This document shows positions 23,262 to 36,246 of a DNA stretch of 64,000 nucleotides, in pieces. The DNA lies in NCBI GenBank assembly GCA_963082875.1, contig OY720101.1:1240001-1304000 (forward strand), written 5' to 3'. How positions within the stretch are numbered: position 1 is the stretch's first letter; every line of letters starts with the position of its first letter. The DNA is from Corella eumyota. Taxonomy: Eukaryota; Chordata; Ascidiacea; Phlebobranchia; Corellidae. A program made the translations under genes and the position numbers. Below the pieces are notes generated by a model. That model worked only from the letters and a program-made list of their open reading frames with translations, was not told the DNA's origin and ran no database searches.

Positions 23262-25509
23262 ATGTCAGCTAAAGTAGCTGTGGTAAAATTGTTCAATTAA
23301 ATACTTTTTATACAATTTAAAGTTACAATGTAATGTGCTCTAAAAATTTAATTTATTTAATGTCTTATAAAAATTGCATTAAATATTGTTGTAGATCTTA
23401 TCTGGAAGTGGAGTTTATGATGGAAGTGAGATACATGAAGCTTCAATGTGAGTTTAAATATGTTATCATATACAACAGGTTATACTGCAGAACAAAAGTT
23501 GTCTACCCCATGGACTTGTACCAGTGTAAATTTTTAGAGAATTACATGTTAATTGAAACATATTCATCGGCTATAAATTCCCAATTTTAGTAAAATTCAC
23601 GTCATTTTACACCAATTTTTGAGTAATTTATGATGTTTATATACTACAAAACCTGTGAGTTTTTCTGTCTGGACAAGCCTACTTAGTTTTTTAAATAAGT
23701 ATATATTTTAATTTTTTATAAATTTAAGAAACTTTCCAATATTTTTTTTTTTTTTTTTTTCATTTTTTCATGCAACTTAATTTTATCTTTTGATAATTTT
23801 AATTTTTGTAAATTAATTCTTACAGGTGCCTTACACATCTAAGTAGAGCAGGAGCCACAGTTTCCATGTTTGCACCGGACAAACCACAGATGCACGTCAT
23901 TAACCATTTGGATGGAAGTGAGATAGAAACTGGCAGAAATTGTTTGGTGGAATCTGCCAGGATTGCTAGAGGAAAAATTCAACCTTTATCTGAGTAAAGA
24001 TTTTGATAATTTTTTCAGTTTCTTTTTAAAGAATTTATAAATAAACTAACACAGTTTATTTAAAGTTTTAAGGTTTTATAGTTAATGATTTTTCTAGGGA
24101 AAGTTTTACCTAAACCAACACAGTTTATTCTGAGTTCGATAAAACTTTATAGTTTGTTTAATATTTTTGTTATTATTAATTTTAAATATGCAAAAACCAT
24201 AAATAATTTTAAACATTTAAAAGAGTTTGTTAAGTTAACTTTGAAATAGACTTTGAATTGCAGTTTTTAATATTAATAATTTTATGTAAAATAATCTAGA
24301 TTTTAATGCATAACTTCACCAAACAATATAACCTTAAATTTCCACCCTAGACTAAACTCAAATGATCATGATGCTGTTATACTTCCTGGTGGATTTGGTG
24401 CAGCAAAGAACTTGTGTGATTGGGCAGTTAAGAATGTTGATTGTGTTGTTGATCCTGATGTTGATCGGGTGTTGAAGTCGTTTAATAAAGACAAGAAACC
24501 TATTGGGTGGGTTTGGATCTCAAATTTTTATTTTAAAAATAATTACCACAAAATTTAAATAGTAAGTTTTTGTTGAAACTATGTGTGTTTAATCTAATGT
24601 TATATATTATATATATATTTTGTTATATATATAAGTTCTATATATTCAAATTTTTATTTATTTTTTTTTTAATTTATTAATTAGTTTTTGATAGCATCTC
24701 AAATTTTATTGTGTTAAATATGTGTACATATTTATGTAAAATGTGGTTTTTATATTCTATAAGTTGAATATTTAAACATTTTGAAATCTTTTTTAAGAGA
24801 AGGAAACTTCAATTAGTTTTTGTTAAGATTAAATAGTATACTTATTTTTACATTTACGTAAACATTCAAACCATTTTTTTCAACTACAACTTTTATTCTA
24901 ACCCACTTTTTATTTAGATTAACTTGTATTGCACCAGTGTTGGCAGCCAAGTGCATTCCTGGTGTTAAAGTAACTGTTGGGAAATCTACAGAACAAGGGG
25001 GAAAGTGGCCTTACGCAGGAACTGCTTCTGCCATTGAGTTATGTGGAGCCAAGCACGTGGAAAAAGATGTTAACATATCCTTTTTAAGAAATGCCTTGTT
25101 TAAATTTTTACAGGATTTTAACAGTTTTTTTACTTTTATATTATTCTATTGAGTCTTTTTTATTATTCTTTTAGCCTTTTTCTATTTAAAGGGTGTTTTA
25201 TATGTCATTTTTACGAGCTCTTAACTACATCTGTGTATTGTTATATACTTAACATAATTTTAATTATTTTATTATAATATTTATAGACCTTATGATAATT
25301 TATTTTGTAATATATATCATAAGATAATATTGTATCAAACTTTATTTAAATTTTTCTTAACAATAATATGTATATTCCACGAATCTTATGTAGATACAGA
25401 GAACAACGTGATAACAACTCCAGCGTTTATGTGTGAAGCCCAACTCCATGAAATTTATGACGGAATTGGAGATTTTGTAACAAAAGTTCTTGGCCAAATT
25501 GAATCATAA
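23262..25509 (+). CDS. GATD3: GATD3 / ES1 protein, class I glutamine amidotransferase-like (227 aa)
   Basis: DJ-1/PfpI-superfamily protein, homologous to human ES1/C21orf33 and bacterial ElbB; vertebrate forms are mitochondrial. Six exons: 23262-23282, 23395-23447, 23826-23993, 24351-24506, 24918-25074, 25381-25509 (684 nt, phases close). Family motifs: [81 protein letters not shown] and TTPAFMCEA. The cysteine in the nucleophile-elbow region (LTCIAPV) is present. The protein starts directly with MSAKVAVILSG, so no mitochondrial leader is encoded unless an upstream exon was missed. Intron 5 is of the AT-AC class and is listed separately. A poly(A) signal lies at 25613. Confidence 0.95.
25075..25380 (+). 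other. U12-type AT-AC intron in GATD3
   Basis: The intron begins ATATCCTTTTT, an exact match to the U12 donor consensus ATATCCTT, and ends CCAC. A U12 branch-site-like ttcttaac lies 20 bases before the 3' end. Only this AC acceptor keeps the frame ([11 protein letters not shown]); using the nearby tag at 25393 gives a stop within a few codons, and no GT donor keeps the conserved VN end. The other introns of the gene are GT-AG. Confidence 0.88.
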
Positions 25510-25946
25510 AATGATTTGTATTTATCAATTACTATTTAAATCATGCTTTTAAAAAGTTTCGGTAAAATTTGCATTGCTTTTATTCGACCCGAATAACAAT
25601 GTTTGCATTAAAAATAAAGGTTCACGCAATTTAGAGGGTAAATATGCTTTAATATTTTGGTATATATTCTTAAAACAATTCTATTTAAAATACTGTTGGA
25701 CGGTATAAGATTGCACTTTGCTTAATATATAGCAAAAACAAATGTTTAATTAAAATCCTAATCATTCGATATACATTAAAAAGCATTTTTATATACAAAA
25801 AAGAATACAATTTCAGTAATATTAATTTAAAAGTTCGTAGTTAAATCTACACTTTAAAAACGTGTCATCTGTTTAACATATAACTTTATAAATACAGAAA
25901 AAAAATTACAAATATAAACTTGTTAATTGAATATACTTTAACAAGT
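25510..25946. other. Convergent 3' spacer between GATD3 and the TMEM86-like gene
   Basis: Contains AATAAA at 25613-25618, suited to the GATD3 transcript, and AT-rich sequence otherwise. I see nothing else. Confidence 0.5.
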
Positions 25947-27361
25947 TTACCCAATTGAAAGAACGATAAATATTTGGGCCAAATAGTAGAGAACGATCAC
26001 AATAAAATGAGCGCCAGGGATTGGAAACTGAAATTTGTTCAACGCTAAAGTGAGATCCGATATTGCAAATAAAGTTGCGCCAACTGCTCCCAATAGCTTT
26101 GTAAATTTGCCTAAAATAAAATTGTTACGTTACACTATAAAATCGTTTTATTAAGGCTTAGTTTCTTTAGGTTTCTTTACAACTTAATGAAAAATAGAAT
26201 TGCAATCACTTGTTAACTCTAATAATGGTACAATTAAATATACAACAAACAAATTTATTAAATTTAAAAACGTCATTCTTGATAAATATCATTCACTTAT
26301 TGTCGAGTTAATGGTAATAGAAACAAAAAACTTTTAATATTTTATTTTTGTTGAAATTATTATTTATTTACCATTCGAAACATCAGCCCAATTAACACGA
26401 CATACAGCTCTCCACAACATAGTGAATATAACTGGTGTGTAAAGGTATGCAGCCAGGTGCACTTCAAGCCAGTATTTTTCCTGGTAGTTCAAAAACAATC
26501 TGTAAAAAAAGTAATGTTCAACGAGTTAGTTCGACAATTTAACATATTAAAAATAACTGTGTTTTTTGACAATAGTAAACCGTATAATCATAGGGCCAAA
26601 AATGGTTTAAGTGGGGCCCATTTAAAGTACCTTGACAAAATATGCTTTAGTAGTTCAAAGATATAATTTTTAGCAACAACTTTGCTGTAACATAATTTAT
26701 ATTTTACTTACACTTTTCCACATGCTACCACTATTCCCATAAACACGATCAACAGGTTCCCATTTAAAGGTGTAAGTCCGAACGATAAGGTATAGGCTAC
26801 ATGACCAAGTAAAAAGCTAAACAAACCTAAAATCAAATGTAACTTGTCATTTTTTGAATTTTTGTAAAAATATTATGGAAGGTTTGTTTTTACACAGTGG
26901 GCTATCTGTAAATACTTAAAGTTAAGTTTTGTAATGGGTATAACGAAAGACGTACCTGCTATAAAGTACAAGGGGTTAACTGCTTGAAACACTAAACAAA
27001 TATCTCCTATGCCGCACAAAACCAAAGCTGGCAGTGTATATTTAAAGGGATTGCTTCCTGTATTTGTGATGTAACTTCCACGTTCATTTATAACGTAATT
27101 GATCAAGTATAGAATAGGAGACACCTTCGGAAATAGAGTTGATTATAATACATCAAGACAAAAAATTAAAAATAGGTCACAAATTTTGTAAATGTGCAAT
27201 TAAACTTAAAAATTCTAACTAACCTTCAATGCCGCTTTGATATACAAACTTGTTGGCAAAATTTGATTAACTTCTATGTAGTAATATGCAATATAAGTAC
27301 TTGCTATCAGGAAAAATACACGACATTCTGCTATTCTTTTTCCTATAGTTTTTTCAGTCAT
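25947..27361 (-). CDS. TMEM86-like lysoplasmalogenase (237 aa)
   Basis: YhhN/TMEM86 family; TMEM86 enzymes hydrolyse the vinyl-ether bond of lysoplasmalogens in the ER membrane. Five exons: 27224-27361, 26956-27124, 26712-26826, 26372-26499, 25947-26110 (714 nt, phases close). The protein is almost entirely hydrophobic with about eight TM helices. Conserved polar positions are visible as LVLCGIGDICLVF in TM3 and ATLFAISDLTLALNKF near the C-terminus, followed by FPIPGAHFIVIVLYY. The aspartates in GD and SD are the residues expected to form the active site. Length fits the family (about 210-240). Whether it equals TMEM86A or TMEM86B cannot be said; it may be pre-duplication. Confidence 0.9.
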
Positions 27362-28351
27362 TTTGAACCTTAGTCCTAAATATCACTTACATGTATTTAT
27401 ACAAAGTTGTTTTAACTTATATCTTAGTACTACGCGCCACAGTATTGACTTTATTGGAAACCCTTTGGTGCGCTTGTAGCACAAATTAACCTGCTTTAAC
27501 ATACATATTTCGTGGTTAAAGGGTTACTCAGATGATCGTTAATTATTAAATATGTAAATGCAAACATTACATATAAATTATCGTAAATGTATTTCTTGTA
27601 AATACATATCAAAAATGCCTTTGTTTAAATAAAAGTTCGCATTTTTCTAAACTGACTTCTTCGAATTATTTATTTTTTATTCTTTATCTTAATACTTGCA
27701 AGGTGATGGTTTTGTTGCAACAAGATGCATACCTAATTTTTATATTCGCGTGACTTTGAGCCTTTTTTCTATGCAACTTGTGATACCGATAGAACTGCAC
27801 AAAATGTGTCATCAGCAGTTTGCGATACCAAAAAATAAAAAGTTTAAATGTGATTTAATATTTCGTATTTAATAAACAACATGATTTTTTAAATTTAAAT
27901 AATTGTTTTTATTTAAAATAAATTGCATTAGTATGTGTTATTTAAGTAAATTAATTTGTTAATTTTTATATAAAGGGGATAACAATAAAATACAAAACTT
28001 ATGACTATTTTGCTTTAAATTCATATCTTACATCATATGTCAGTTATAAGCTTCATTTTACTCGTGAGAAAAAATCAAAACAACGCTTTTTAAATTTTTG
28101 TTTTTTTGCTTATTACTTTCACTAGAATGCTTTAAATCGTTATTTATAAGGTAGTAACTAACATTTTTTGCCTTTATTATGTACAGGCAAAATTGAAGGC
28201 AAAAAGCAGTCTTACTTTCAGACTTTAGACAGTAGAAACACACCAAAAAACATTTTGATCTGACCTTCACTTGCATGTTTTTGTTACTAAAATTTTGTAT
28301 TTTAGTGATTAGGAGTGATTAGAAATTGTTGTTTAATCTTGTCACTTAAAA
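27362..28351. other. Divergent region between the TMEM86-like gene and DNAJC11
   Basis: 990 bases between two back-to-back starts. A 72-codon minus-strand open frame at 28058-28276 shows no family features and I do not regard it as a gene. No specific promoter element is evident. Confidence 0.45.
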
Positions 28352-31300
28352 ATGGAGTTACCTTCTTCGGGATTGGAGGAATTGGTGGATAACGAGGATT
28401 ATTACAGTTTACTTAATGCATCAAGACAGGTATTTTCATTTGTTTAAATGGGCTAAATATTAGTTATGTTTAAGTATAGGTCATGTAGTTGTTAAGGCAT
28501 ATCTCTTTAGTTTTAGTGCTAAAAGGGATTTTGTAATACTTATTAATCACGTAATGTGAAGCCTAATTAAAAACAATCACTTAATAGTTAATGGTTCATA
28601 ATTTAACCTGAAGACTTGATTATGAAAATACTAAAATAGTAATATTGTTATTAAATTTCTAATTTGTCTTTTTCAATTTATTATAATGAATTATATTGCT
28701 TTTACATTAACTGTCATGTTGTAACAAATTTTGTTTGCAGGCCACATCAGATGAGTTAAAGAATTCATACAGGAGATTATGTATGGTCTATCATCCAGAT
28801 AAACATAAAGAAGTAAACAGCAAAGATGCATCGGCTATATTTGGAAAAATTCACACAGCATACAGTGGTTTGTTAAATTGAAATTTGAAATAATTTAAAA
28901 ATGAGTTTTTGGTAATTCATTAACTGTTGTTTGATATTCAAGGAAAGTTTACGTTTTTTTTTGTTTATATCTTTATCCTCAATGTGGGGAGGTCTAATGC
29001 GTGACCGAAACATAGAGTAACATCAGTTACTCTGACCCAGTCTCAAGTTTCCTGTGGTAGTTTGGGGTATTATAGATTATAATTGTCCGATAATTACGCT
29101 GCTGTATAAGTGCTGGCTCAGCAGAAGTGTATACCGTTTATAGCGCCTTACTGAAGGGCGCTACAGCATGAGAGCAGTGGAGGTTGAACCCACCACCTCA
29201 TGTGTGGTGTAGCAAGTGTTCTTGCTACTACACCACGCTGACAGTTGTTAATCAAATAAAAAAGTTAATCATTTTAAAATGATAATTAAGTAGTGCTCCT
29301 AGAAGTTAATTATTATTAAAAAAGTTTTTTATGGTTTAGTTTTTATTTGATTAAGAACTTATTGTGTTGATGATTAAAATAAATAATTAAATTATCGTTT
29401 CAGTCTTAAGTGACCCAACCAAACGACATATTTATGATGTCTATGGAAAGAAGGGGTTAGATGCTGATTGGCAGGTTAATAGACTCAGTAAAATATTAAA
29501 TTTTGGGTTTTAAATAAATTTATAATTTTTTTAGAAGTTTTGTAATATTTAGTAATCTTAATTTTTTAGTTTCAAAATATACAGTAGGCCTATATGAACA
29601 AATGTAAAATGTGTTTATTAACCTGCTTTCTGTTTTACTTTCTGTGTAGGCTACTTAAATATTTTAACAAAGGTTATTTTATTTTTTTTTAGATTGTTGA
29701 GCGGCACAAAACCCAGGCAGAAATGGAAGAAGAATATATTAGATTACAAAGATTAAGAGCTCAACACAAACTTGAAGAAAGAACTCAACCCAAGGTTTGG
29801 ATTAAAAAATGTCTTAATATTTCTTATTGTTTAATTTTTAATTGGTATTTTGTTTATATAAATCTTGTATTAAACTAGTATAATATGATACCGTTTTTAT
29901 TATTTTTTTAGGGCACCTTTAGTATGACAGTCAATGCAACTTCTTTATTTGACGAACAAATGTATTCAAATGATTCATATTATGACCAACCTATTGTAAT
30001 ACCTGATGTTACCCAAGTTTCCGTAACTCAATCTGTTGAGGTATTTAAGTATAAATATTTCATTTGTTTACTGTTAACAAAACATGTCTATAAACATACC
30101 AGATCGCCTTTATTAATGCATATATATCTTAGGATATATACCAAAGCAAAATGCATTAAAATATTTTTCATATTTTATAAATGTGAAATTTTTATACGTT
30201 TTTTCCTACAGGCTCCTTTAACTTTATCCCAAACTGCCACCTTGTCAGGAGGAGTGGAATCTAAGAATGGAAACGGAAGCGGAAATCTTAATCTTGGGCT
30301 GAGGAAAACTTTATCTTCAAAATCTTGGGCAGAGGTGAACACTTAATTGTTTTAAACTTTTTTTTTTGGTGTGTCATAATATTCATTTAAAGTAATACAA
30401 TTTTTTTTTACCTTTATTTTATTGCCTAAGGTTTTTGTGTGTATATTGTATTTGTTTTACTGTAAATCATTCAAAAGATTGTGATATTAAATTTAACTTA
30501 TTATCGTTGTAGTTGGAATTAGGCGTAACAGATTCAAAACAATTTAATTGTGCTTTGAAAGCCTACAGAACGTTGGGTGGTGGTTTGTAAGTAAAATATA
30601 TTCTACAAATAATAACAACTATTAAAATAATGTAATTTTGTAAAATATCATATTTTAACAGTTTTTTTGACATGAATTGTGGACTATAGTCAAATAAGCA
30701 TAGTTAAAGTTTTGCCATTGCTATGCCCTAGCAACAGTTTAATATTAATGCTAACTACATTACTATAAGCAAAGACATCTTTAATTTTATTGAACAATAA
30801 TATTTTTTTTGAATTTTAGATTTGCCCTTGTCCATTTTCCATGCAGTATGTTAATTGATGATGGTATGGCTGCTTTGAGTCTACCTGGGGCTAACTTAAC
30901 GATAGGAAGAATGATGGGGCAACAGTTATACGGTTCAATGGACTTATCAGTTGGCAGGTTATCGAGTTTATCAACAACTTTAGTTCGTGATACAGAACAT
31001 TATAGGCTGGCTGGAAAGCTTCAGGTTAGAACTGTTTATTTTATCTTTAATTAAACAATTTACAAATAAAGATATTAGTGCCTTATTTTTGTCATATTAA
31101 ATAATAGTTTAAAAACTTTAAAATATTCAAACATTTTTTAGTACTTTTTGCATTCATTTCTTATTATAATCAAATATAAATTTAACTTGATTAAAAAAAT
31201 CTAAGAAATTGAAAAATTATGAATAACCTTATTATAAAATAAGAATGTAAATAGTTATCCAATTTGTTTCACAGTTGGGAATTCCCCATAGTTTTATAAT

Positions 31301-34300
31301 GAGCAGTATAACTTACAAGATGCCAGATATAAAAGCTGCATTGAAACTGGCTATCAAGTAAGTGTAATATATTTGTATGTAAGTTATTGTTTGGTGAAAT
31401 ATCTTTGTCTCATTAAATTGTTAAAAACTCAACTTAAAAAGAATATATTTGTAAGTGAGTTGTTGTTTTAGCAAATATAATCTTGTGTTATTTGTTTAAT
31501 AAGTAAATTGACTATAAAATAATATATTTGTAATTGTAAGTAATTTAATGTTTTTAGTAAATATATTCTTTTCATTTTATTGTTTCTAACATTTTTAGGG
31601 GGAGATTTTTTGTTAGTAATTAATTTTTTTAATGTAAATATACCCATCCAATTTAATTGTAAAAAAATAATTTAAAAGAGTCTTTTCAACATTTTTGTAC
31701 TTAATATTTTGACAGAGCAGGTACATTTGGTTGTATGATAGAATATGGAGCAGAACATGAAATATCTCAACACAGTGTTGTATCAGCTCAAGTTAGTGTT
31801 GGAGTTCCTCTCGGTGTAAATCTTAAACTCAAGTGAGTTAATCTTAATATTGTTGTCTTTTATATAACTTTATTTTGCTAGTGTTTTATAGAATCTTTTT
31901 ATACACTTTTAAATTGTTTTGTTTATAGGTTTAAACAACATTTATTAAGTAGTACGTTTTTAGTATCATAGAATTTATAGTTCATTCCTTAACTTTATTT
32001 TCTTATATTTATTTTGGTATTTTTAAGTGTAGTTTTCTTTAACTGCCTTTTTTTGTATTTATATTGGGTATTTTTTATACATTTTGACTGTTCTTGTATT
32101 TTTTTTTCATGTGTACATATTTTTTTAATTGTTTAAAACTAATCCACAAAGTTTATTGGTATTAGTTTAAATACTTAAAACCAAGCTTTAAATTTTTGTT
32201 TATTTTAGATTAAACCGAGCCTCACAAAATTACTACATGCCAATATTATTGTCGGATGATATCAACATTCTTGCTGTATTTTATGGAACTGTGGTGCCTA
32301 TGACAGCTTATATTGCCGTCCAAAAACTTATCATTAAACCTTATAAAAGAAGAGAAAAAGAAAGGTAAGTTGACTAGTTGATAGCCTACTTCACAGTTGG
32401 GATCTTAATTGTCGTAACTCTCAACTAATTTTTGACCATGTTATAAATTACATGGAACCACAAACGGCAATTTTTTTATTTCAAAGATTTTTAATTTGTA
32501 CGTGTTGTCCACTAAGCTCCTGTATATATAGATAATTTTGTTTTTGATTGTATTAAACATAATGTTAATACTTCTTTGCACAAAGAATTATACTAATAAC
32601 AGTACTATTATGTTTTTTTAACAAGTTTTTATGTTATACACCTTGTGATATTAATTTGTTAATATGCTAAATTATTAACAACAATGTTTTTGTTATTTTT
32701 TTAGGCAAGAGGAAGAAAGTGAACAATCTTTAGTAAATGAAACGAACAAAAATCGAGATGAGGCTGCAAAAATTGTAAGTTTGGAATTAAAAATAGCTTA
32801 CTACTATTATGTTCTTTATCTTAATACATATATTTTAATACTAATATTAAAATATATTTTTTGATATGTAAAAATATTAGTCACCACAAATGCTAGTATA
32901 TTTTTGAGTAAGTGTAGCCCCATATAGTTAAAGTGATGTCAGGACAATGATGATATCTATGGAGTACTGGGCTCTGATCAGATGATTGACAACCTCCATT
33001 CTGAGTCCAAATAAACGTTTTGTATAATATAAAATTATGTGTGGTAATAGTTGTGATAACAGTGCAGTCTATAAGCCAAAAGGTCTTGAGTTCAAGCCGC
33101 ACCAATGTCACACTATTCGTTTTTGAGCCCTCTTAACATTACCTACTTCAAAGCTTACCTAAAGTTAAAATTGGCATAAATTTATGTTTTGCATCTGGGT
33201 GCTGTTGAAATACTTCATATTTGTTTTATAACTACTTAAGGACAACAACTGTTTGATATATCAAATGTGCTTTTAAAAAAATCATGTACTTTAACTTATT
33301 AAGAAATTATTTGTAGATAAACATGATGCGAAAAAGTACAGAACGAAAAACAGAGGTTGAAACTCAAAAATTTGGGTTGGTTATTACGGAGGCTTGGTAT
33401 GGAAGATTTGTAACAGAGCAAAGGTGATATTTTAAACAAATTTATTTGTTTCTATTTATTAATATGATATTTTAAAAATTTTGATTTTTAGTATTTTAAT
33501 GTTAATTTTGAATGTTTGAGTCCATGATTTTGTTGATATATTTTGGGTTATTATTCATTTATTTATGTTTTGACTAAGTATTTTGTATATTATATGGTTT
33601 TTATTAACATTGCAATTTGGGTATATTGTTTTAAATTTGCCTTAGTTTGATTTTGCTTGTTTATTTATATTTTTGTTTTTATGTTTTCTTTTTGTACTAT
33701 TATAGGGCATTTTAATAACATAACTTTACTTATATTGTTTTAAATTTAATTAAATATTAGTTTATTTCTAATTTTGTTTTGGTTCTAATTTATAGTTTAT
33801 TTTAATTAAACTTTAGGTAATTATTCGATTGTCTTTATTTTGTAATTTGTAATCTTATTTAATTTTTAATTGCATTCCTTTTAAAAGCTCTAAGAATTCC
33901 AAATTAGTTGATGTAACAATTCCACTTCAAAACTTGGTTGAAAACTCAAAACTTCAACTTCCACCGGATATAGGGAAAAGCGGATTACCCGGATTCTTTG
34001 ATCCATGTCCCGGAAGCGACAAAAAACTTAAAGTAAGATTTTATATTTTTGGATTTTTTGTGTGTTTTAAAATCGGTCAAATTTTTTTAGTTTTTAGATT
34101 ATATTTTTTATTTTGTATGTTTGTTTATTAATATAATTTTAAGTTGTATATGCTTTTATTGTATTAATTAATTTCCATTTTTTTTTTACATACTTAAATT
34201 TATAGGTAACATATAAATTTCGAAACGCCTTACATCGGGTAACCATAGACGATAAAGACTCACTAAGAATACCTTTAAGAAGTAAGTATTCCATATTTAT

Positions 34301-34371
34301 AATGTTAATATAAACTTTTATTTCAAATCTTTTATATATTTTATTTTTCAGGTCATTCTGTAGAAGAATAA
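28352..34371 (+). CDS. DNAJC11: DnaJ homolog subfamily C member 11 (560 aa)
   Basis: J-domain protein of the mitochondrial outer membrane linked to the MICOS/MIB complex and cristae organisation. Sixteen exons: 28352-28429, 28741-28867, 29404-29474, 29693-29794, 29912-30040, 30212-30334, 30513-30586, 30820-31024, 31275-31357, 31716-31832, 32209-32364, 32705-32774, 33317-33423, 33888-34032, 34206-34281, 34352-34371 (1683 nt; every phase matches). The J domain (residues about 14-83) has the HPD tripeptide in [10 protein letters not shown] and ends [12 protein letters not shown]. The middle is a beta-rich DUF3395-type region (e.g. [21 protein letters not shown]), and the C-terminus ends LRIPLRSHSVEE. 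The length is essentially that of the human protein (559 aa). Several introns carry repeats (SINE in intron 2). Confidence 0.96.
28962..29245 (-). mobile_element. tRNA-derived SINE (Cics-1-like)
   Basis: Full-length copy in intron 2 of DNAJC11. On the minus strand: head cagcgtggtgtagtagcaag (A box), B-box region gtgggttcaacct, body with cgctataaacggt and ctgagccagcactt, and tail ccccacattgaggataaagat. Confidence 0.82.
33040..33170 (+). mobile_element. tRNA-related SINE of a second family, copy 2
   Basis: In DNAJC11 intron 12; contains the B-box-like gagttcaagcc and the block gccaaaaggt through cacactattcg shared with 7540-7590. Edges unclear. Confidence 0.45.
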
Positions 34372-35096
34372 TCAAGTTTATTTTTAGAAGAAGTACCAAA
34401 GTAAGTGTTGAGTTATTTTTATTTTTTTTATTGATTTCAATATTTTTAAAGTTTTCTATTTTTTAGGTTATTTTGTTAAAGACCAAACAGTTGTTGAAAT
34501 ATTTCAAATGAACAGCAAATCTACTTGGTTTTATTACAAGCAATAGTCATTTTGAAGGAAATTAAAATGTTATTGTTTTTTGATCGCTTTGGTTCTTTTT
34601 AATGTTATAATTTTTACCCCTTTTTTTCTAAGAATGAGTCGTTTTTATTTTACTACAAAACAATGTTGATTAAAACAGAAATCTTGCAAAATAATAGCAA
34701 GATGTTCACAGATTTCAAATAATTTGCAAAAAAATTAAAACTTGCAAATTTTAAACGTTAATGTTGCGTTTAATATTGAATTGTTTTATTCTATGTACTT
34801 TTGACTGTTCGAATCAGTTAAAGTTTTCATCGTAAGTTTGTCGTAATAAATTGATTATTTATAACTTTATTATTTAAAACAAATATACGTTTATAGAATA
34901 ACATTTATTGGCGTAAAAAAACTAAGTATATCAAATAAAACGACACATGTTAAGCTAGAAGACTTACAATCAAATAAAAGCTTATCCAATAATCTTATCA
35001 GGTTTAAAATAATTGAAAAAGTGTGAAAAATAACATATAACAAATAATTTCAAGTTGTTATTTGAAATCCTACGCATGACGTCACGTTATCTTCCA
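34372..35096. other. DNAJC11 3' flank
   Basis: AT-rich. A possible poly(A) signal AATAAA lies at 34845-34850. No coding features seen. Confidence 0.4.
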
Positions 35097-36130
35097 AGAT
35101 TAATACGTCACGAGATCGTGTGACGTCACTAAATTCCAAACAACCCAAAGGTGGGAACGAATAAAGATAACTCGACACCTTGTAATAACACCACGCTTAA
35201 CTCTGAAATTACGTCACCACGTCAAAACAAAAAATGGTGTAAAAACTTTCGAAGAGTCCGAGATGGAATACGATGAATCCAAGATGGAATTTGATCCTGG
35301 AATTATTAATGACGTAACATATACGTCACTAGGCACACGAAAATCACGTGATATTACAGCTAAATGCAACAGTTGATTTTACAAATAACAGAAATTGAAA
35401 GATGACTTAAAATATGTTCCATTCATTTCCAAACTTTATAAATTTATATTTAATATCAAACAAAAAATATAAGTGAAAGTGGTAGTTTAAGTAAACAATA
35501 ACATTCAACACATTCTAAACAATATATTTCCGCTAAGTTCAACCATAAAAGCCTGTTATTTTCGGATGCACCAGGGAACAATAAAAACCCTTTCAACTTC
35601 CTTTTGTTCACCTGTTAACTCGCCGACACTTCATACAATACCAACCTCTTACGTCACAATTCATCATTGTCGGATCAAGTGAACAAAGAACATGTAAACA
35701 ACAACAACATCAAGGTTATGTTATCTCGCACGCGCGAACTTGATAATTGGATTCATAATCGTGCATTAAACCCCGATGGTTTATTACGAGATAAAGTTAT
35801 CGAAAACTCGAGCCAATCACAAACAAGCGAACCCAGCGTGCGCTCAAGCGAAGATAGCTTGCCTTTTTCTTTTCGCCCTCGCATACAAAAGCAAGAGAAA
35901 GTCGAAATGTCTTCACTCAGTTGCAAGTCTGTAGCCCCACAAAGGCATCGTGCAAGGACAAAAGTAAAGCAAAGTAGGAGACTGTATTGAGTCAGTTTAT
36001 AATCTACAATACACTGCAACAGACTTGCTTAAGAATTCGAAACTTAGCTCAACCAAAACCTTCGATAATCCAGTGGATACTAGCCAAGGCTCTAGTATAG
36101 AAAAAATATTTATTAATAAAACTCAGCATG
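35097..36130 (+). pseudogene. Decayed copy of gene B exon 14 (5' relic of gene A)
   Basis: This segment matches, in inverted orientation, the large exon 14 of gene B (43934-45403). Clear blocks are 35140-35360, 35560-35990 and 36020-36090; for example SDQVNKEHVNNNNIKV and RARTKVKQ are read in both. In this copy the frame is lost: an extra base after the RTKVKQ codons leads quickly to a stop, and the block between about 35370 and 35530 is scarcely alignable. Part of the B exon corresponding to its residues about 1030-1080 is missing. No splice or start signal makes it part of an open gene A message, so I treat it as a pseudo-exon. Confidence 0.8.
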
Positions 36131-36246
36131 CTTTATAGAAAAGGTCAGTTTAAATACTGGAGGAATATATAAATATTTAGCTTGATTTTTAACTCTTATT
36201 TTTTTTTTACAGATAAAAATATTTGTAAAACTAAAAATATAACAAC

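Noticed and set aside
28058-28276. 72-codon minus-strand frame between the TMEM86-like gene and DNAJC11
   Set aside because: No recognisable domain; lies in a divergent promoter region.
35753-36019. 88-codon antisense frame over the gene A relic
   Set aside because: It is the complement of the duplicated exon; the same shadow occurs opposite gene B.
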